Assembly: GCF_001667505.1 (NCBI RefSeq)
Contig: NZ_LZHZ01000031.1
Coordinates: 124,001 to 188,000, forward strand
Direction of reading: 5' to 3'
DNA: 64,000 nt
From: Mycobacterium sp. ACS1612
Lineage (GTDB): Bacteria > Actinomycetota > Actinomycetes > Mycobacteriales > Mycobacteriaceae
In this document: piece by piece, positions 9,741 to 19,548 of the stretch
How positions within the stretch are numbered: position 1 is the first letter of the stretch
How the letters are laid out: every line of letters begins with the position of its first letter
Notes under the pieces: generated by a model
Databases searched by the model: none
Told to the model about the DNA's origin: nothing
The model's input: only the letters and a program-made list of their open reading frames with translations
Position numbers and translations under genes: made by a program

Positions 9741-10869
9741 CACGGCGCAGCGCCGTGCTGCCGACGCCTGGTTCCTCGATCGTGGGCTGCCTGCAGTGTT
9801 GCGCCCGGGTGCGTTGGTGCGACGGCTGTGGCCCCGTTCAGCGCCCGCGCTGGCCGCGTTCGCGGTGTTCATGGTCAACTCCGCCGTCGTCGTGGCCACA
9901 ACCGGCAAGCACACCATCGACATCGACGGTCATCCGACGCGCACGGAATGGTTCGTCCTTGCCCTGCTCGTCCTCGTGCTGCCCGTCGCGGTGGCGGTTG
10001 GCTGGTTGGTCTCACGCATCTCGACCGTGCGGGGTCGCACCGTGGCGGCGACGGTGGCGGTCGCGATCGCGATCGTCGGCGGCATCCTCGGCGGGCCGAG
10101 CCCGCGGGTGTTCGTCGACCTTGTCCTCGAAGCTGTCGTGATCGTGGCCATCCTGGCGCTGACCGCGTGCGGTGCGGGGTCGATCATGGCGTGGGCCGTG
10201 CAGATGACGACGACGAATCTCGCTGCGGCGGGTTCGATGGTGACGCGGGCGCTGCCGCTGCTGCTGCTGACCTTCCTGGTGTTCTTCAACTCCCCCGTGT
10301 GGCTGATGGCGGCCACCGTCTCGCGGCCGCGGTTGTGGCTGGCGCTGGCGTTCCTCATCGCGATCGCGGCGGTGTTCGTGGTGTCGGTGACGCGCGACCG
10401 GGTCAAACCGATGATGCTCGCCGACGACGAGGACGATCGCTCAGTGCAGTTGGCGGGCACGCCTTTTGAGACGATGCCGGACCCCGCGACGGCTAGTCCG
10501 CTCAGCCGCGTCGAACGGGGCAACATCATGTTCGTGGTCGCCGCCTCGCTGATCACCCAGATCGCCGGGGTCGCCGCGATGGCCGCAGGACTGTTCCTGA
10601 TCCTCGGCTTGATTCTGTTGTCTCCCGAGTTGTTGGCGCAGTGGACACGCAACGGCCGCAGCGACGGCACCGTGCTGGGCATGACGATTCCCGTGCCCGA
10701 CTCACTTATTCAGATCACGTTTTTCCTTGGCGCGCTGACGTTTATGTACCTCAGCGCGCGCACGATAAGTGACGACGAGTACCGGACGCGGTTCTTCGAT
10801 CCGCTCATCGACGACCTTCGGCTCACGTTGACCGCACGGCACCGCTACCGCACCGCTGTGGCGAGTTGA
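9733..10869 (+). CDS. Integral membrane protein, Rv2113-like (copy 1)
   Basis: A 378-residue polytopic protein with about eight hydrophobic segments and an amphipathic N-terminus (AQRRAADAWFLDRGLPAVLR). It ends with RTRFFDPLIDDLRLTL, a motif shared with the next gene. Synteny (dop - membrane protein - small protein - mpa) equates it with M. tuberculosis Rv2113. The function is unknown. It overlaps the exporter gene and sits 28 bp before its paralogue, consistent with a tandem duplication. Confidence 0.7.
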   Translation: MIDTAQRRAADAWFLDRGLPAVLRPGALVRRLWPRSAPALAAFAVFMVNSAVVVATTGKHTIDIDGHPTRTEWFVLALLVLVLPVAVAVGWLVSRISTVRGRTVAATVAVAIAIVGGILGGPSPRVFVDLVLEAVVIVAILALTACGAGSIMAWAVQMTTTNLAAAGSMVTRALPLLLLTFLVFFNSPVWLMAATVSRPRLWLALAFLIAIAAVFVVSVTRDRVKPMMLADDEDDRSVQLAGTPFETMPDPATASPLSRVERGNIMFVVAASLITQIAGVAAMAAGLFLILGLILLSPELLAQWTRNGRSDGTVLGMTIPVPDSLIQITFFLGALTFMYLSARTISDDEYRTRFFDPLIDDLRLTLTARHRYRTAVAS

Positions 10870-10897
10870 CCCGCGGGAGCGGCTCCGATCGCGCACA

Positions 10898-12053
10898 ATG
10901 TTGCTCGTGGCCGACCTGCGGCAGGTACACCAGTGGTTCCTGCATCGCGGACTGCCGTTGGTGCTGACCCGCCGCGTCCGCTCACGTGCCCTGATCGAGC
11001 GCTCGGCGCCGATGGTCAGCGGGATCGGCGCGGTGATCGCGGTGACCATGCTGCTGGCCGAACTCACCGATGGCGATCCCGATTTCGGCTATGTGACCCG
11101 GTTGGGTGTGCTGGCGCTGTTGTTGTTGGGTGCGCCGTTCGCGTTGTTCCTGCTGAGGCAGACAGGCACCACGCTCGGCGAGGCGGGCCGTCGCTCCGCG
11201 GCGCTGTTGGTGATGGCGCTGTTCGTATTCGGGCTTCCGTTCGCAGACAGCGGGTTTTCTGGCATCGCCGCGGCAGAGGCGTTCGGTTTCGCGGTCGTGG
11301 CGTTGGCGGCGATCTGGCTGACGTATCTCGGCTTCGGCTCGATTCTGTTGTGGGCGTTCAGGTTTGCGCTGCAACAGGTGGGTGCGCTCGGCACGTTGAT
11401 GAGCCGTGCACTGCCGTTGATGATGCTGACCGTGGTGGTGTTCTTTACCGGCGAACTGTGGCAGTTGGCGGCCAGGATGTCGCGCGAGAGGCTTTGGCAG
11501 ACCATCGGATTCCTCTCTCTCGTCGCGATCCTGTTCGTCGTCGCCACCATCAGGGACGAGGTGCGTGCGCTGAGGGACGACCGCGCCGAGCAGACCGATC
11601 CCGCCAAGTTGCTCGCGGGCACACCCCTGCAGACCGAGGCGGGCCGTCATCCGGAGCGCACCCCGCTGTCGCGCGCCGAGCAGGTCAACGTCGTCGCGGT
11701 GATGGTGGTGTCGCAGGCGATTCAGGTGGTGCTGTTCACCACAGGATTGTTCGCGTTCTTCCTGGCGCTCGGCATCGTCGCGGTGCCCGACGATGTCGCG
11801 GTGCTGTGGTCCGCGGAAAAGGCCTGCCCGGTCGGCGAACCACCTTGTCCAGGAACGTGGTTCGGTGTCCACGTGCCGGTCCCCCAGACCATCGTCCACG
11901 TGTCGCTGTTCGTCGCGGTGCTGTCGGGGGTTGTACTTCACGGTGAGCACCAGCGTCGACCCGCTGTACCGCGAGCGGTTCTTCAACCCGCTGATCGACG
12001 ACGTGGCCGTGAGCCTGGCGGGTCGCGACGCCTATCTGGAGATGGAGAAATGA
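10898..12053 (+). pseudogene. Rv2113-like membrane protein (copy 2), frameshifted near the 3' end
   Basis: A paralogue of the preceding gene: QVHQWFLHRGLPLVLTRR matches that protein's N-terminus, and about eight hydrophobic segments follow. The frame is intact to VAVLSG, then an extra base in the five-G run at 11926-11930 throws it out. In the next frame the expected ending resumes (LYFTVSTSVDPLYRERFF, then NPLIDDVAVSL) and stops at 12051-12053, overlapping the downstream ATG by four bases as in an operon. Uncorrected, the frame fuses to the next gene as a false 594-residue protein. It may be a real mutation or a homopolymer sequencing error. Corrected length is about 384 residues. Confidence 0.8.
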
Positions 12054-12682
12054 CGGCCGACGACGTCACAATGATCGACGGGGTATTCGGAAAGCGTTAC
12101 GGCGAGGTGCTTCTGGTACACGTCACCACCGACGACGGGCCTGAGGCAACCGTCTACAACACCTTCCCGCTCAACGACTGCCCCGCCGACTTGTGGGACA
12201 GGCTTGACGCGCAGGCGATCGCGGCCGAAAACGGCGCGGCCGCCGCGTTGCTCAATGGCCCGCGCTACTGGCTGATGAGCAGCATCGGCAAGCGGGGCCG
12301 AGAAACCCAGGAGCACAAGAGCTTCGGCGGTCTGGAGATGATCCGCCAGGCGACAGTAAAGCTCGCGTCGATGAATCCGGCGCCCTACCATGTCAACCGG
12401 GTCGACCGTAAAGCGGTGTTCGTCTTCGACGCGGGCCGGGAGATCTACGAACTCGTCGACCCCGACGGCGGGCGCTGGGTCATGCAGACCTACAGCCAGA
12501 TGGTCGACCGGGGGCTGGGCCTGGCAGATCTGCCCGGGCTCGCCGGCCGACTCGCGCTGCCGGCGGGCTGGTGCTACCAGGCGCGGAGGCCGTCGACTCC
12601 ACTGCGCGTGGATACGACGACCACCGACGCCTGCGTCACGCAGGACGACCTGGCCAACAGTTACTCGGCCTACAGGTACTGA
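12050..12682 (+). CDS. Conserved hypothetical protein, Rv2114-like
   Basis: A 210-residue soluble protein starting [22 protein letters not shown], with no recognised catalytic motif. Conserved-looking stretches are [30 protein letters not shown] and [19 protein letters not shown]. Its place between the membrane protein and convergent mpa matches Rv2114. The ATG overlaps the repaired stop of the upstream gene (ATGA), which supports this start over the 594-residue fusion. Its 3' end overlaps mpa by 13 bp. Confidence 0.75.
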   Translation: MTADDVTMIDGVFGKRYGEVLLVHVTTDDGPEATVYNTFPLNDCPADLWDRLDAQAIAAENGAAAALLNGPRYWLMSSIGKRGRETQEHKSFGGLEMIRQATVKLASMNPAPYHVNRVDRKAVFVFDAGREIYELVDPDGGRWVMQTYSQMVDRGLGLADLPGLAGRLALPAGWCYQARRPSTPLRVDTTTTDACVTQDDLANSYSAYRY

Positions 12683-14502
12683 CCCAGGTTGCTCTCGGTG
12701 TCGATCGCGCGGCTGGCCGACGAACTCTTGCCGGTGACCAGCGTGCGGATGTAGACGATCCGCTCGCCCTTCTTGCCCGAGATCCGTGCCCAGTCATCGG
12801 GATTGGTGGTGTTGGGCAGATCCTCGTTCTCGGCGAACTCATCGACGATCGAGTCCAGCAGATGCTGGATGCGCAGACCCGGCTGGCCTGTCTCGAGCAC
12901 CGACTTGATCGCGTTCTTCTTCGCCCTGTCGACGACGTTCTGGATCATCGCGCCGGAGTTGAAGTCCTTGAAGTACATGACTTCTTTGTCACCGTTGGCG
13001 TACGTGACTTCCAGGAACCGGTTGTCGTCGATCTCGGCGTACATCCGGTCGACGACCTTTTCGATCATCGCCTTCAGGCAGGCCGCTCGGTCGCCACCGA
13101 ACTCGGCGAGATCGTCGGCGTGCACCGGCAGATCCTCGGTCAGGTACTTGCTGAAGATGTCCTGTGCCGCTTCGGCATCCGGCCGCTCGATCTTGATCTT
13201 GACGTCCAGGCGGCCGGGCCGCAGGATCGCCGGGTCGATCATGTCCTCGCGGTTGGAGGCGCCGATGACGATCACGTTCTCCAGGCCCTCGACGCCGTCG
13301 ATCTCCGAAAGCAGCTGGGGCACGACCGTCGTCTCCACGTCCGAGCTGACGCCGGTGCCGCGGGTGCGGAAGATCGAGTCCATCTCGTCGAAGAACACGA
13401 TCACCGGCGTGCCCTCGGATGCCTTCTCGCGGGCGCGCTGGAAAATCAACCGGATGTGGCGCTCGGTCTCGCCGACGAACTTGTTCAGCAGCTCCGGACC
13501 CTTGATGTTGAGGAAGTAGGACTTCGCCTCGCGGGCGTCGTCGCCACGGACCTCGGCCATCTTCTTGGCCAGCGAGTTGGCCACCGCCTTGGCGATCAGC
13601 GTCTTACCGCAGCCGGGCGGACCGTAGAGCAGCACGCCCTTCGGGGGCCGCAGCGAGTACTCGCGGTAGAGCTCCTTGTGCAGGAACGGCAGCTCGACCG
13701 CGTCGCGGATCTGCTCGATCTGCCTGCCGAGGCCGCCGATGTCGTTGTAGCTGACGTCGGGCACCTCTTCGAGCACCAGATCCTCGACCTCGGCCTTGGG
13801 GATGCGCTCGAACGCATACCCGGCTTTGGTATCGACCAGCAGCGAGTCGCCGGGACGCAGCTTGCGCGGCCGGAGGTCGTCTTCGTCCTCGTCCTCGTAA
13901 TCGTCGGGCAGGTACTCGGCGGACACCAACGGCTCCGCGAGCCACACGATGCGCTCCTCGTCGGCGTGGCCGACCACGAGCGCGCGATGACCGTCGGCCA
14001 GGATCTCGCGCAGCGTGCTGATCTCACCGACCGCTTCGAAGTTGCCGGCCTCGACGACGGTCAGCGCCTCGTTGAGACGCACGGTCTGGCCCTGCTTGAG
14101 CGACTTGGTGTCGATGTTCGGCGAGCACGTCAGCCGCATCTTGCGGCCCGAGGTGAACACGTCGACGGTGTCGTCGTCCTGGACCCCCAGAAGCACGCCA
14201 TAACCACTCGGCGGCTGACCGAGCCGGTCGACCTCCTCGCGCAGCGCCAGCAACTGCTGGCGGGCCTCTTTAAGAGTTTCCATTAGTTTCGCGTTGCGGG
14301 CTGCAAGCGAGTCGATCCTCGCCTCGAGCTGGTGTACATCGCGGGCGCTGCGGAGTCCGCTTTGCGGCCCTACCGCGTTCTCCAGCTGCTCACGCAAGAG
14401 CGCGGCTTCTCGTCGCAGCTCTTCCAATTCGGCGGCGTCATCGCTGGACATCCCTGACTCACGGGATGCCCCGTAGGCTTCAGAACGCTCTGACTCATTC
14501 AT
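12670..14502 (-). CDS. mpa: Mycobacterial proteasomal ATPase Mpa (ARC)
   Basis: A 610-residue AAA+ ATPase that recruits Pup-tagged proteins, unfolds them and threads them into the 20S proteasome. An N-terminal coiled coil (about 22-95) captures Pup; OB domains follow (about 96-240). Then come Walker A GPPGCGKT at 294-301 and Walker [11 protein letters not shown] at about 367-376. The C-terminus NLGQYL carries the penultimate-Tyr docking tail for the proteasome alpha ring. The start at 14502 has a GGAAGGGG-like ribosome site. It faces the Rv2114-like gene. Confidence 0.96.
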   Translation of the reverse strand: MNESERSEAYGASRESGMSSDDAAELEELRREAALLREQLENAVGPQSGLRSARDVHQLEARIDSLAARNAKLMETLKEARQQLLALREEVDRLGQPPSGYGVLLGVQDDDTVDVFTSGRKMRLTCSPNIDTKSLKQGQTVRLNEALTVVEAGNFEAVGEISTLREILADGHRALVVGHADEERIVWLAEPLVSAEYLPDDYEDEDEDDLRPRKLRPGDSLLVDTKAGYAFERIPKAEVEDLVLEEVPDVSYNDIGGLGRQIEQIRDAVELPFLHKELYREYSLRPPKGVLLYGPPGCGKTLIAKAVANSLAKKMAEVRGDDAREAKSYFLNIKGPELLNKFVGETERHIRLIFQRAREKASEGTPVIVFFDEMDSIFRTRGTGVSSDVETTVVPQLLSEIDGVEGLENVIVIGASNREDMIDPAILRPGRLDVKIKIERPDAEAAQDIFSKYLTEDLPVHADDLAEFGGDRAACLKAMIEKVVDRMYAEIDDNRFLEVTYANGDKEVMYFKDFNSGAMIQNVVDRAKKNAIKSVLETGQPGLRIQHLLDSIVDEFAENEDLPNTTNPDDWARISGKKGERIVYIRTLVTGKSSSASRAIDTESNLGQYL

Positions 14503-14648
14503 GTTGCGCCCCTTCCCGCACCGGAAGTTGGTGCAGTAACAACTTCAACGCTACCGGCGATTCAGCCATTGTGTGTGGTGTAGGAATTCGACACACCAGC
14601 AACACTTGTTAACCTCTCTGGTGAGTTGGGCCGATCGAAAGGACAATC

Positions 14649-15140
14649 GTGACCCTGAAAACCCTCGTTACCGGCGTAGCAGCGGCTGCTCTGGTGGGTG
14701 GTGTGGCAGCGGGTGTGACTTCCATTGCATCTCCCGTCGCGTCGCCGGCGCCAGCCGTGCAACCGGTCGTGTGGGACATTCCGATGCCGCAAGCGCCGGC
14801 GCCGGACTTGCAGGCTCCGCTGCTGCAGACGCTGCAAGCGCTCGCTTCGGGCGGCTCGTTCGCAGGCAAGGCGTCCTACATTCAGGGCGGCATCGGCCGG
14901 ATCGAGGGTATTGCCGCGGACCGCGCGTACAACCGTGCCGCGGCCGAGGGGAAGTTCCCGTTGACGTTCAGCATCGTCAACATCGATTCGGACGGCGCAG
15001 TCGCCAACGCTGACGTCACCGCGACCTCGGCGCTCGGCACCAGCGCCACCCAGAACGTCCAGTTCGTCGCCGGGCCCAGCCCGACCGGCTGGCAGATCGC
15101 CAAGTCGTCCGCCCTCAACCTGCTCTCGGCGGCGAGCTAG
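14649..15140 (+). CDS. Secreted low-molecular-weight antigen, MTB12-like
   Basis: A 163-residue protein with an N-terminal signal segment (TLKTLVTGVAAAALVGGVAA) followed by a Pro/Ala-rich linker. A compact domain of about 100 residues follows (LTFSIVNIDSDGAVANADV; FVAGPSPTGWQIAKSSALNLL). This resembles the MTB12/CFP-2 family of secreted antigens of unknown function. It uses a GTG start with AAAGGA upstream. The same domain type recurs in the next lipoprotein, so the pair may be a tandem duplication with different export signals. Confidence 0.75.
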   Translation: MTLKTLVTGVAAAALVGGVAAGVTSIASPVASPAPAVQPVVWDIPMPQAPAPDLQAPLLQTLQALASGGSFAGKASYIQGGIGRIEGIAADRAYNRAAAEGKFPLTFSIVNIDSDGAVANADVTATSALGTSATQNVQFVAGPSPTGWQIAKSSALNLLSAAS

Positions 15141-15149
15141 TCGACCCGA

Positions 15150-15707
15150 GTGCAACGCACCTGTGCCGCGATCCTGGGCGCCGTCACGATAGTGGCGGCG
15201 CTCGGGCTTAGCGGGTGTAGCGCCGATACAAGCAGTTCGGCGCCCAGTCCGACGCCGTTCCCGTTGAGCAAGCCGCCGACGGTGCCGCCTCCGCCGACCG
15301 AGACCGGCGCGCCGCTGCCTCCCGCGGCCACACTGACCGATGTGATGGGCAAGATCGCCGATCCCAACGTGGCGGGTGCGGACAAGGTCGGTCTGATCCA
15401 GTACGGCACCTCCGCCGACGCGGCCGCGCTGGACCGGTTCGCCAAGGCGCTGCGCGACAGCGGATACGCGCCGTTGACGTTCGACGCCTCCGACATGACC
15501 TGGGCACAGGACCAGCCGGGCAACGTCATCGCCAACATCACTATGAAGCCGGGCGGGCCGCAGGCCGCCGGCAAGGACCTGAAGTTCCCGATGGAGTTCA
15601 GCCCGCAGCAGACCACCTGGCAGCTGACCCGCCAGACCGCAGACCTGCTGCTGCAGATGGGCCAACAGCCCACCCCGTCGGCACCTGCGCCGACACCGAC
15701 CCCCTGA
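15150..15707 (+). CDS. lppK: Lipoprotein LppK
   Basis: A 185-residue lipoprotein. The signal peptide ends in the lipobox LSGC, with the lipidated Cys near residue 23. A Pro/Ser/Thr-rich linker follows, then an MTB12-like domain (FAKALRDSGYAPLTFDASDM; KDLKFPMEFSPQQTTWQLT). It is anchored on the outer face of the inner membrane; function unknown. Position between mpa and the DUF503 gene matches Rv2116. Confidence 0.85.
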   Translation: MQRTCAAILGAVTIVAALGLSGCSADTSSSAPSPTPFPLSKPPTVPPPPTETGAPLPPAATLTDVMGKIADPNVAGADKVGLIQYGTSADAAALDRFAKALRDSGYAPLTFDASDMTWAQDQPGNVIANITMKPGGPQAAGKDLKFPMEFSPQQTTWQLTRQTADLLLQMGQQPTPSAPAPTPTP

Positions 15708-15711
15708 GCGC

Positions 15712-16008
15712 GTGTGGATCGGCTGGCTGGAGTTCGACCTGCTGCTCGGTGACGTGCACTCGCTGAAGCAGAAGCGTTCCGTCATCCGTCCCGTCATCGC
15801 CGAACTGCAGCGCAGATTCGCCGTGTCCGCGGCCGAGACCGGCGACCAGGATCTGCACCGCCGAGCCAACATCGGCATCGCGGTGGTGTCGGCCGACCGC
15901 GCGCATGTCGTCGAGGTGCTCGACGCCGCCGAGCGGCTGGTGGCGTCGCGCCCCGAACTCGATCTGCTGTCCGCTCGCCGCGGACTGCGCCGCAGCACCG
16001 ACGACTGA
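15712..16008 (+). CDS. DUF503 (YlxP-like) protein
   Basis: A 98-residue protein of the DUF503/YlxP family: WIGWLEFDLLLGDVHSLKQK, then RSVIRPVIAELQRRFAVSAAE. Family members elsewhere sit with ribosome-binding factor genes, but the role is not settled. GTG start 4 bp after the lppK stop. It converges on trmI with one base between the stops. Confidence 0.82.
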   Translation: MWIGWLEFDLLLGDVHSLKQKRSVIRPVIAELQRRFAVSAAETGDQDLHRRANIGIAVVSADRAHVVEVLDAAERLVASRPELDLLSARRGLRRSTDD

Positions 16009-16009
16009 A

Positions 16010-16855
<846 letters not shown>

Positions 16856-16933
16856 TCAGCCTGCCAGTTGACGCGCCGGGCCGGGTGTCCGGGGTTGCGC
16901 AACATTGTCGGGGGGTCGCCATACGCTGATTTC

Positions 16934-17809
16934 ATGAGTGACGAGCAGGCCCGCGGGGTGCGTCGCCCTGCGTTGTCGCCGTCGCGCGCCAGCGACTTCA
17001 AGCAGTGCCCGCTGCTGTACCGGTTCCGCGCGATCGACCGGTTGCCGGAGCCCGCGTCGACGGCGCAGATCCGCGGTTCGGTCGTGCATGCGGCGCTGGA
17101 GCAGCTGTATGCGCTGCCGGCCCAGCAGCGTGGCCGCGATACCGCGCTGACGCTCGTCGGCCCCGCCTGGGACCGGGTGATGGCGGAGCAGCCGGAGCTG
17201 GCCGACTTCGAGCCTGCGCTGCGGGTGGAACTGCTCGATGAGGCCCGCGCCCTGCTGTCCGGCTACTACCGGCTGGAGGATCCCACCCGGTTCGACCCGC
17301 AGAGCTGCGAACAGCGCGTCGAGGTCGAGTTGGCCGACGGCACGCTGCTGCGCGGCTTCGTCGACCGCATCGACGTGGCGCCCACCGGCGAACTGCGGGT
17401 GGTCGACTACAAGACCGGTAAGGCCCCGCCCGAGGCGCGGGCACTGGCCGAGTTCAAGGCGATGTTCCAGATGAAGTTCTACGCCGTCGCGTTGCTGCGG
17501 TCGCGCGGTGTGCTGCCCGCCCGGCTTCGACTGTTGTATCTGTCCGATAGCCAGGTGCTCGACTACACTCCCGACCTCGACGAGTTGCTGCGCTTCGAGA
17601 AGACGTTGATGGCAATCTGGCGGGCCATCCAATCAGCAGGCGCCACAGGCGATTTCCGACCGCAGCCGTCACGGCTGTGCGACTGGTGCGCCCACCATGC
17701 GCATTGCCCGGTGTTCGGTGGCACTCCTCCGCCCTACCCTGGTTGGCCGGAGGCCCCCGGCGAAGGCGATGATGACACCGTGCTGAGTGCCTCGGAGCCT
17801 GCTGCGTGA
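16934..17809 (+). CDS. RecB-family (PD-(D/E)XK) nuclease with iron-sulfur cluster motif
   Basis: A 291-residue single-domain RecB-like nuclease. The core GFVDRIDV...LRVVDYKTGK gives the catalytic Asp and D-x-K motif, with QMKFYAVAL as motif QxxxY. One early Cys (FKQCPLLYRF) and the late SRLCDWCAHHAHCP triplet form the four-Cys pattern of AddB/Cas4-type Fe-S nucleases. The ATG at 16934 (MSDEQARGV) is preferred over a start 66 bases upstream. The stop overlaps the next gene's GTG (GTGA). Corresponds to Rv2119. Confidence 0.86.
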   Translation: MSDEQARGVRRPALSPSRASDFKQCPLLYRFRAIDRLPEPASTAQIRGSVVHAALEQLYALPAQQRGRDTALTLVGPAWDRVMAEQPELADFEPALRVELLDEARALLSGYYRLEDPTRFDPQSCEQRVEVELADGTLLRGFVDRIDVAPTGELRVVDYKTGKAPPEARALAEFKAMFQMKFYAVALLRSRGVLPARLRLLYLSDSQVLDYTPDLDELLRFEKTLMAIWRAIQSAGATGDFRPQPSRLCDWCAHHAHCPVFGGTPPPYPGWPEAPGEGDDDTVLSASEPAA

Positions 17810-18603
17810 TCGACTGTCTGTACCACAGGCTGCCTGCCGACGGTGCGTTGTCGGTATTCGAGTCGACCGACGGCACCCGAAGCAACTGGGACCTGCAGAT
17901 CCAGCATGGCTCACCACCTCTGGCGCTGATGACCAAGCTGATCGAAGAAATGGCTGCGGGTTCGGGACTGCGTGTCGGCCGTGCGACGCTCGACATCCTC
18001 GGCGCCATTCCGGTCGCGCCGGTCAAGGTGCGGACGTGGGTGGAACGTCCGGGTAAGCGGATCTCGCTGATGATGGCCGAGATGACGGCGGCACGGGCCG
18101 ACGGCACGGATCGCGCGGTCGCGCGGGTCAGTGCCTGGCTGCTGGCCACCAGCGACACCTCCGACGTGACCACCGACCGCTATCCCCCGCTGGTCGAGGG
18201 CGACGCGGTTCCGGTACCGCACAGTTGGGTGGGAGCGAAGGGGTATCTCGAAACGGTGACCTGGCGGCGGCAACCCGAGACCGGCGAAACCGGCAACGTG
18301 GTGTGGCTCAGTCCGCTTGTGCCACTGGTGGATTCCGAACCCACGACGGCCCTGCAGCGCCTCGCGATGGTCGTCGACTCCGCCAACGGTGCTGGCGCGG
18401 CGTTGGACCCGGAGCAGTTCGCGTTCATGAACACCGACACCGTGGTGCATCTGCACCGGTTGCCCGTAGGGAACGATTTCGCGCTCCGGGCGCGTGGTTC
18501 GATCGGCCCCGACGGTATCGGTGTGACGACGGCGGATCTCTTTGACAGGCAAGGTTTTATCGGCACCGTCGCACAGACGCTGCTGGTGCAACGGCAACCC
18601 TAG
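17806..18603 (+). CDS. TesB-like thioesterase family protein
   Basis: A 265-residue double hot-dog protein: GRATLDILGAIPVAPVKVRT then WVERPGKRISLMMAEMTAAR in the first repeat, and FAFMNTDTVVHLHRLPVGND in the second. The pattern fits the acyl-CoA thioesterase/TesB-like family that hydrolyses or binds acyl-CoA. The substrate is unknown. GTG start overlaps the nuclease stop by four bases, giving a two-gene operon. Confidence 0.75.
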   Translation: MIDCLYHRLPADGALSVFESTDGTRSNWDLQIQHGSPPLALMTKLIEEMAAGSGLRVGRATLDILGAIPVAPVKVRTWVERPGKRISLMMAEMTAARADGTDRAVARVSAWLLATSDTSDVTTDRYPPLVEGDAVPVPHSWVGAKGYLETVTWRRQPETGETGNVVWLSPLVPLVDSEPTTALQRLAMVVDSANGAGAALDPEQFAFMNTDTVVHLHRLPVGNDFALRARGSIGPDGIGVTTADLFDRQGFIGTVAQTLLVQRQP

Positions 18604-18700
18604 CCTCGCCCCCAGTCGCCCAAACGGCCGTTTCGGCGGGGAAGTGCGAGTAAACCGCACCATTACGTCGATCTCGACCTCGCCGGGCTTATATATTTAC

Positions 18701-18725
18701 TTGCATCTATATAGACGTGATGCAA
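18701..18725. promoter_or_regulatory. Inverted repeat, candidate ArsR operator
   Basis: TTGCATC and GATGCAA are perfect 7-base inverted arms separated by 11 bases (TATATAGACGT). The repeat ends 10 bases before the ArsR-type start codon in an AT-rich patch. ArsR dimers usually bind imperfect 12-2-12 repeats overlapping their own promoter, so autoregulation is a reasonable inference. Confidence 0.5.
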
Positions 18726-18735
18726 TACTCGAGGC

Positions 18736-19053
18736 ATGGACGTCTTCGAAGCGGTCGCCGAACCGAGTCGTCGCGCGCTGCTCGACGCGTTGCTCGACGG
18801 TGAACGCACCGCGGGTGAACTCGTCGCGACCCTGCCCGGACTGACGCAGCCGACCGTCTCACGGCACCTGAAGGTGCTGCGCGAAGTCGGATTGGTCGAA
18901 GTTCGCCCCGACGCGCAGCGGCGGATTTATGCGTTGCGCGCCGACGGCCTCGTCGCGATCGACGACTGGATCGACCGATACCGGCGCTTCTGGGCCGATC
19001 ACCTCGGCGCCCTCGAACGTCACCTCGAACGCAAACACAAGGAGTCACGATGA
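18736..19053 (+). CDS. ArsR-family transcriptional regulator
   Basis: A 105-residue winged-helix repressor: [20 protein letters not shown], then the recognition helix region LTQPTVSRHLKVLREVGLVE, then RRIYALRADGL. No cysteine metal site is visible, so it is not a classic metal sensor. It overlaps the SRPBCC gene by four bases (ATGA). This ArsR-AHSA1 pairing is common in actinobacteria. Confidence 0.88.
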   Translation: MDVFEAVAEPSRRALLDALLDGERTAGELVATLPGLTQPTVSRHLKVLREVGLVEVRPDAQRRIYALRADGLVAIDDWIDRYRRFWADHLGALERHLERKHKESR

Positions 19054-19547
19054 CCGAGCGCGACGGCAGGCTGACGGTCGACGGTGACCGAGCGGTATTG
19101 AATTTCGAACGCCGCCTTCCCTTTCCGGTCGAGGTGGTGTGGTCGGCCATCACCGACCCCGACGAACGCGCGCAGTGGTTCGGCGAAACCACCATCGAGC
19201 CTCGACAGGGCGGCACCATCGACATGGTCGCGACGGGACCGCCGCTGCCGCCCGAACGCAAGCGGATGACCGGACGCATCCTGGTGTGGGATCCGCCGCA
19301 TGTGCTTGAACACGAATGGAAGCAGCCCATCGTCGAGGACGGTGTGGTGCGGTACGAACTCACCGCCGACGGCGACGGCACGCTACTGCGGTTCACGCAC
19401 CGCGGCCTCAGCCCCCGCAATGCCTCCGGCTTCTTCGGCGGCACGCAGGCCTACCTGGACCGACTGCAGGCCTATCTCTCCGGTGACGAACTACCTGACT
19501 GGACCACCCGACGCCTCGCAATAAACCGACAATTGGGAGCCAACTGA
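19050..19547 (+). CDS. SRPBCC/AHSA1-domain protein
   Basis: A 165-residue START-like fold protein: RRLPFPVEVVWSAITDPDER, then AQWFGETTIEPRQGG, then ILVWDPPHVLEHEW. AHSA1-type proteins bind hydrophobic ligands or chaperone clients; the ligand here is unknown. Translationally coupled to the ArsR regulator, so the two probably form a small sensing and response unit. Confidence 0.85.
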   Translation: MTERDGRLTVDGDRAVLNFERRLPFPVEVVWSAITDPDERAQWFGETTIEPRQGGTIDMVATGPPLPPERKRMTGRILVWDPPHVLEHEWKQPIVEDGVVRYELTADGDGTLLRFTHRGLSPRNASGFFGGTQAYLDRLQAYLSGDELPDWTTRRLAINRQLGAN

Positions 19548-19548
19548 C

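Noticed and set aside
8472..9923. A 483-residue minus-strand frame opposite the ThrE-like gene
   Set aside because: Gln/Arg/His-rich shadow with no domain; the plus-strand exporter is convincing.
10898..12682. A 594-residue fusion of a membrane protein with a soluble domain
   Set aside because: The conserved ends of both parent genes and their ATGA overlap show two genes joined by a one-base frameshift.
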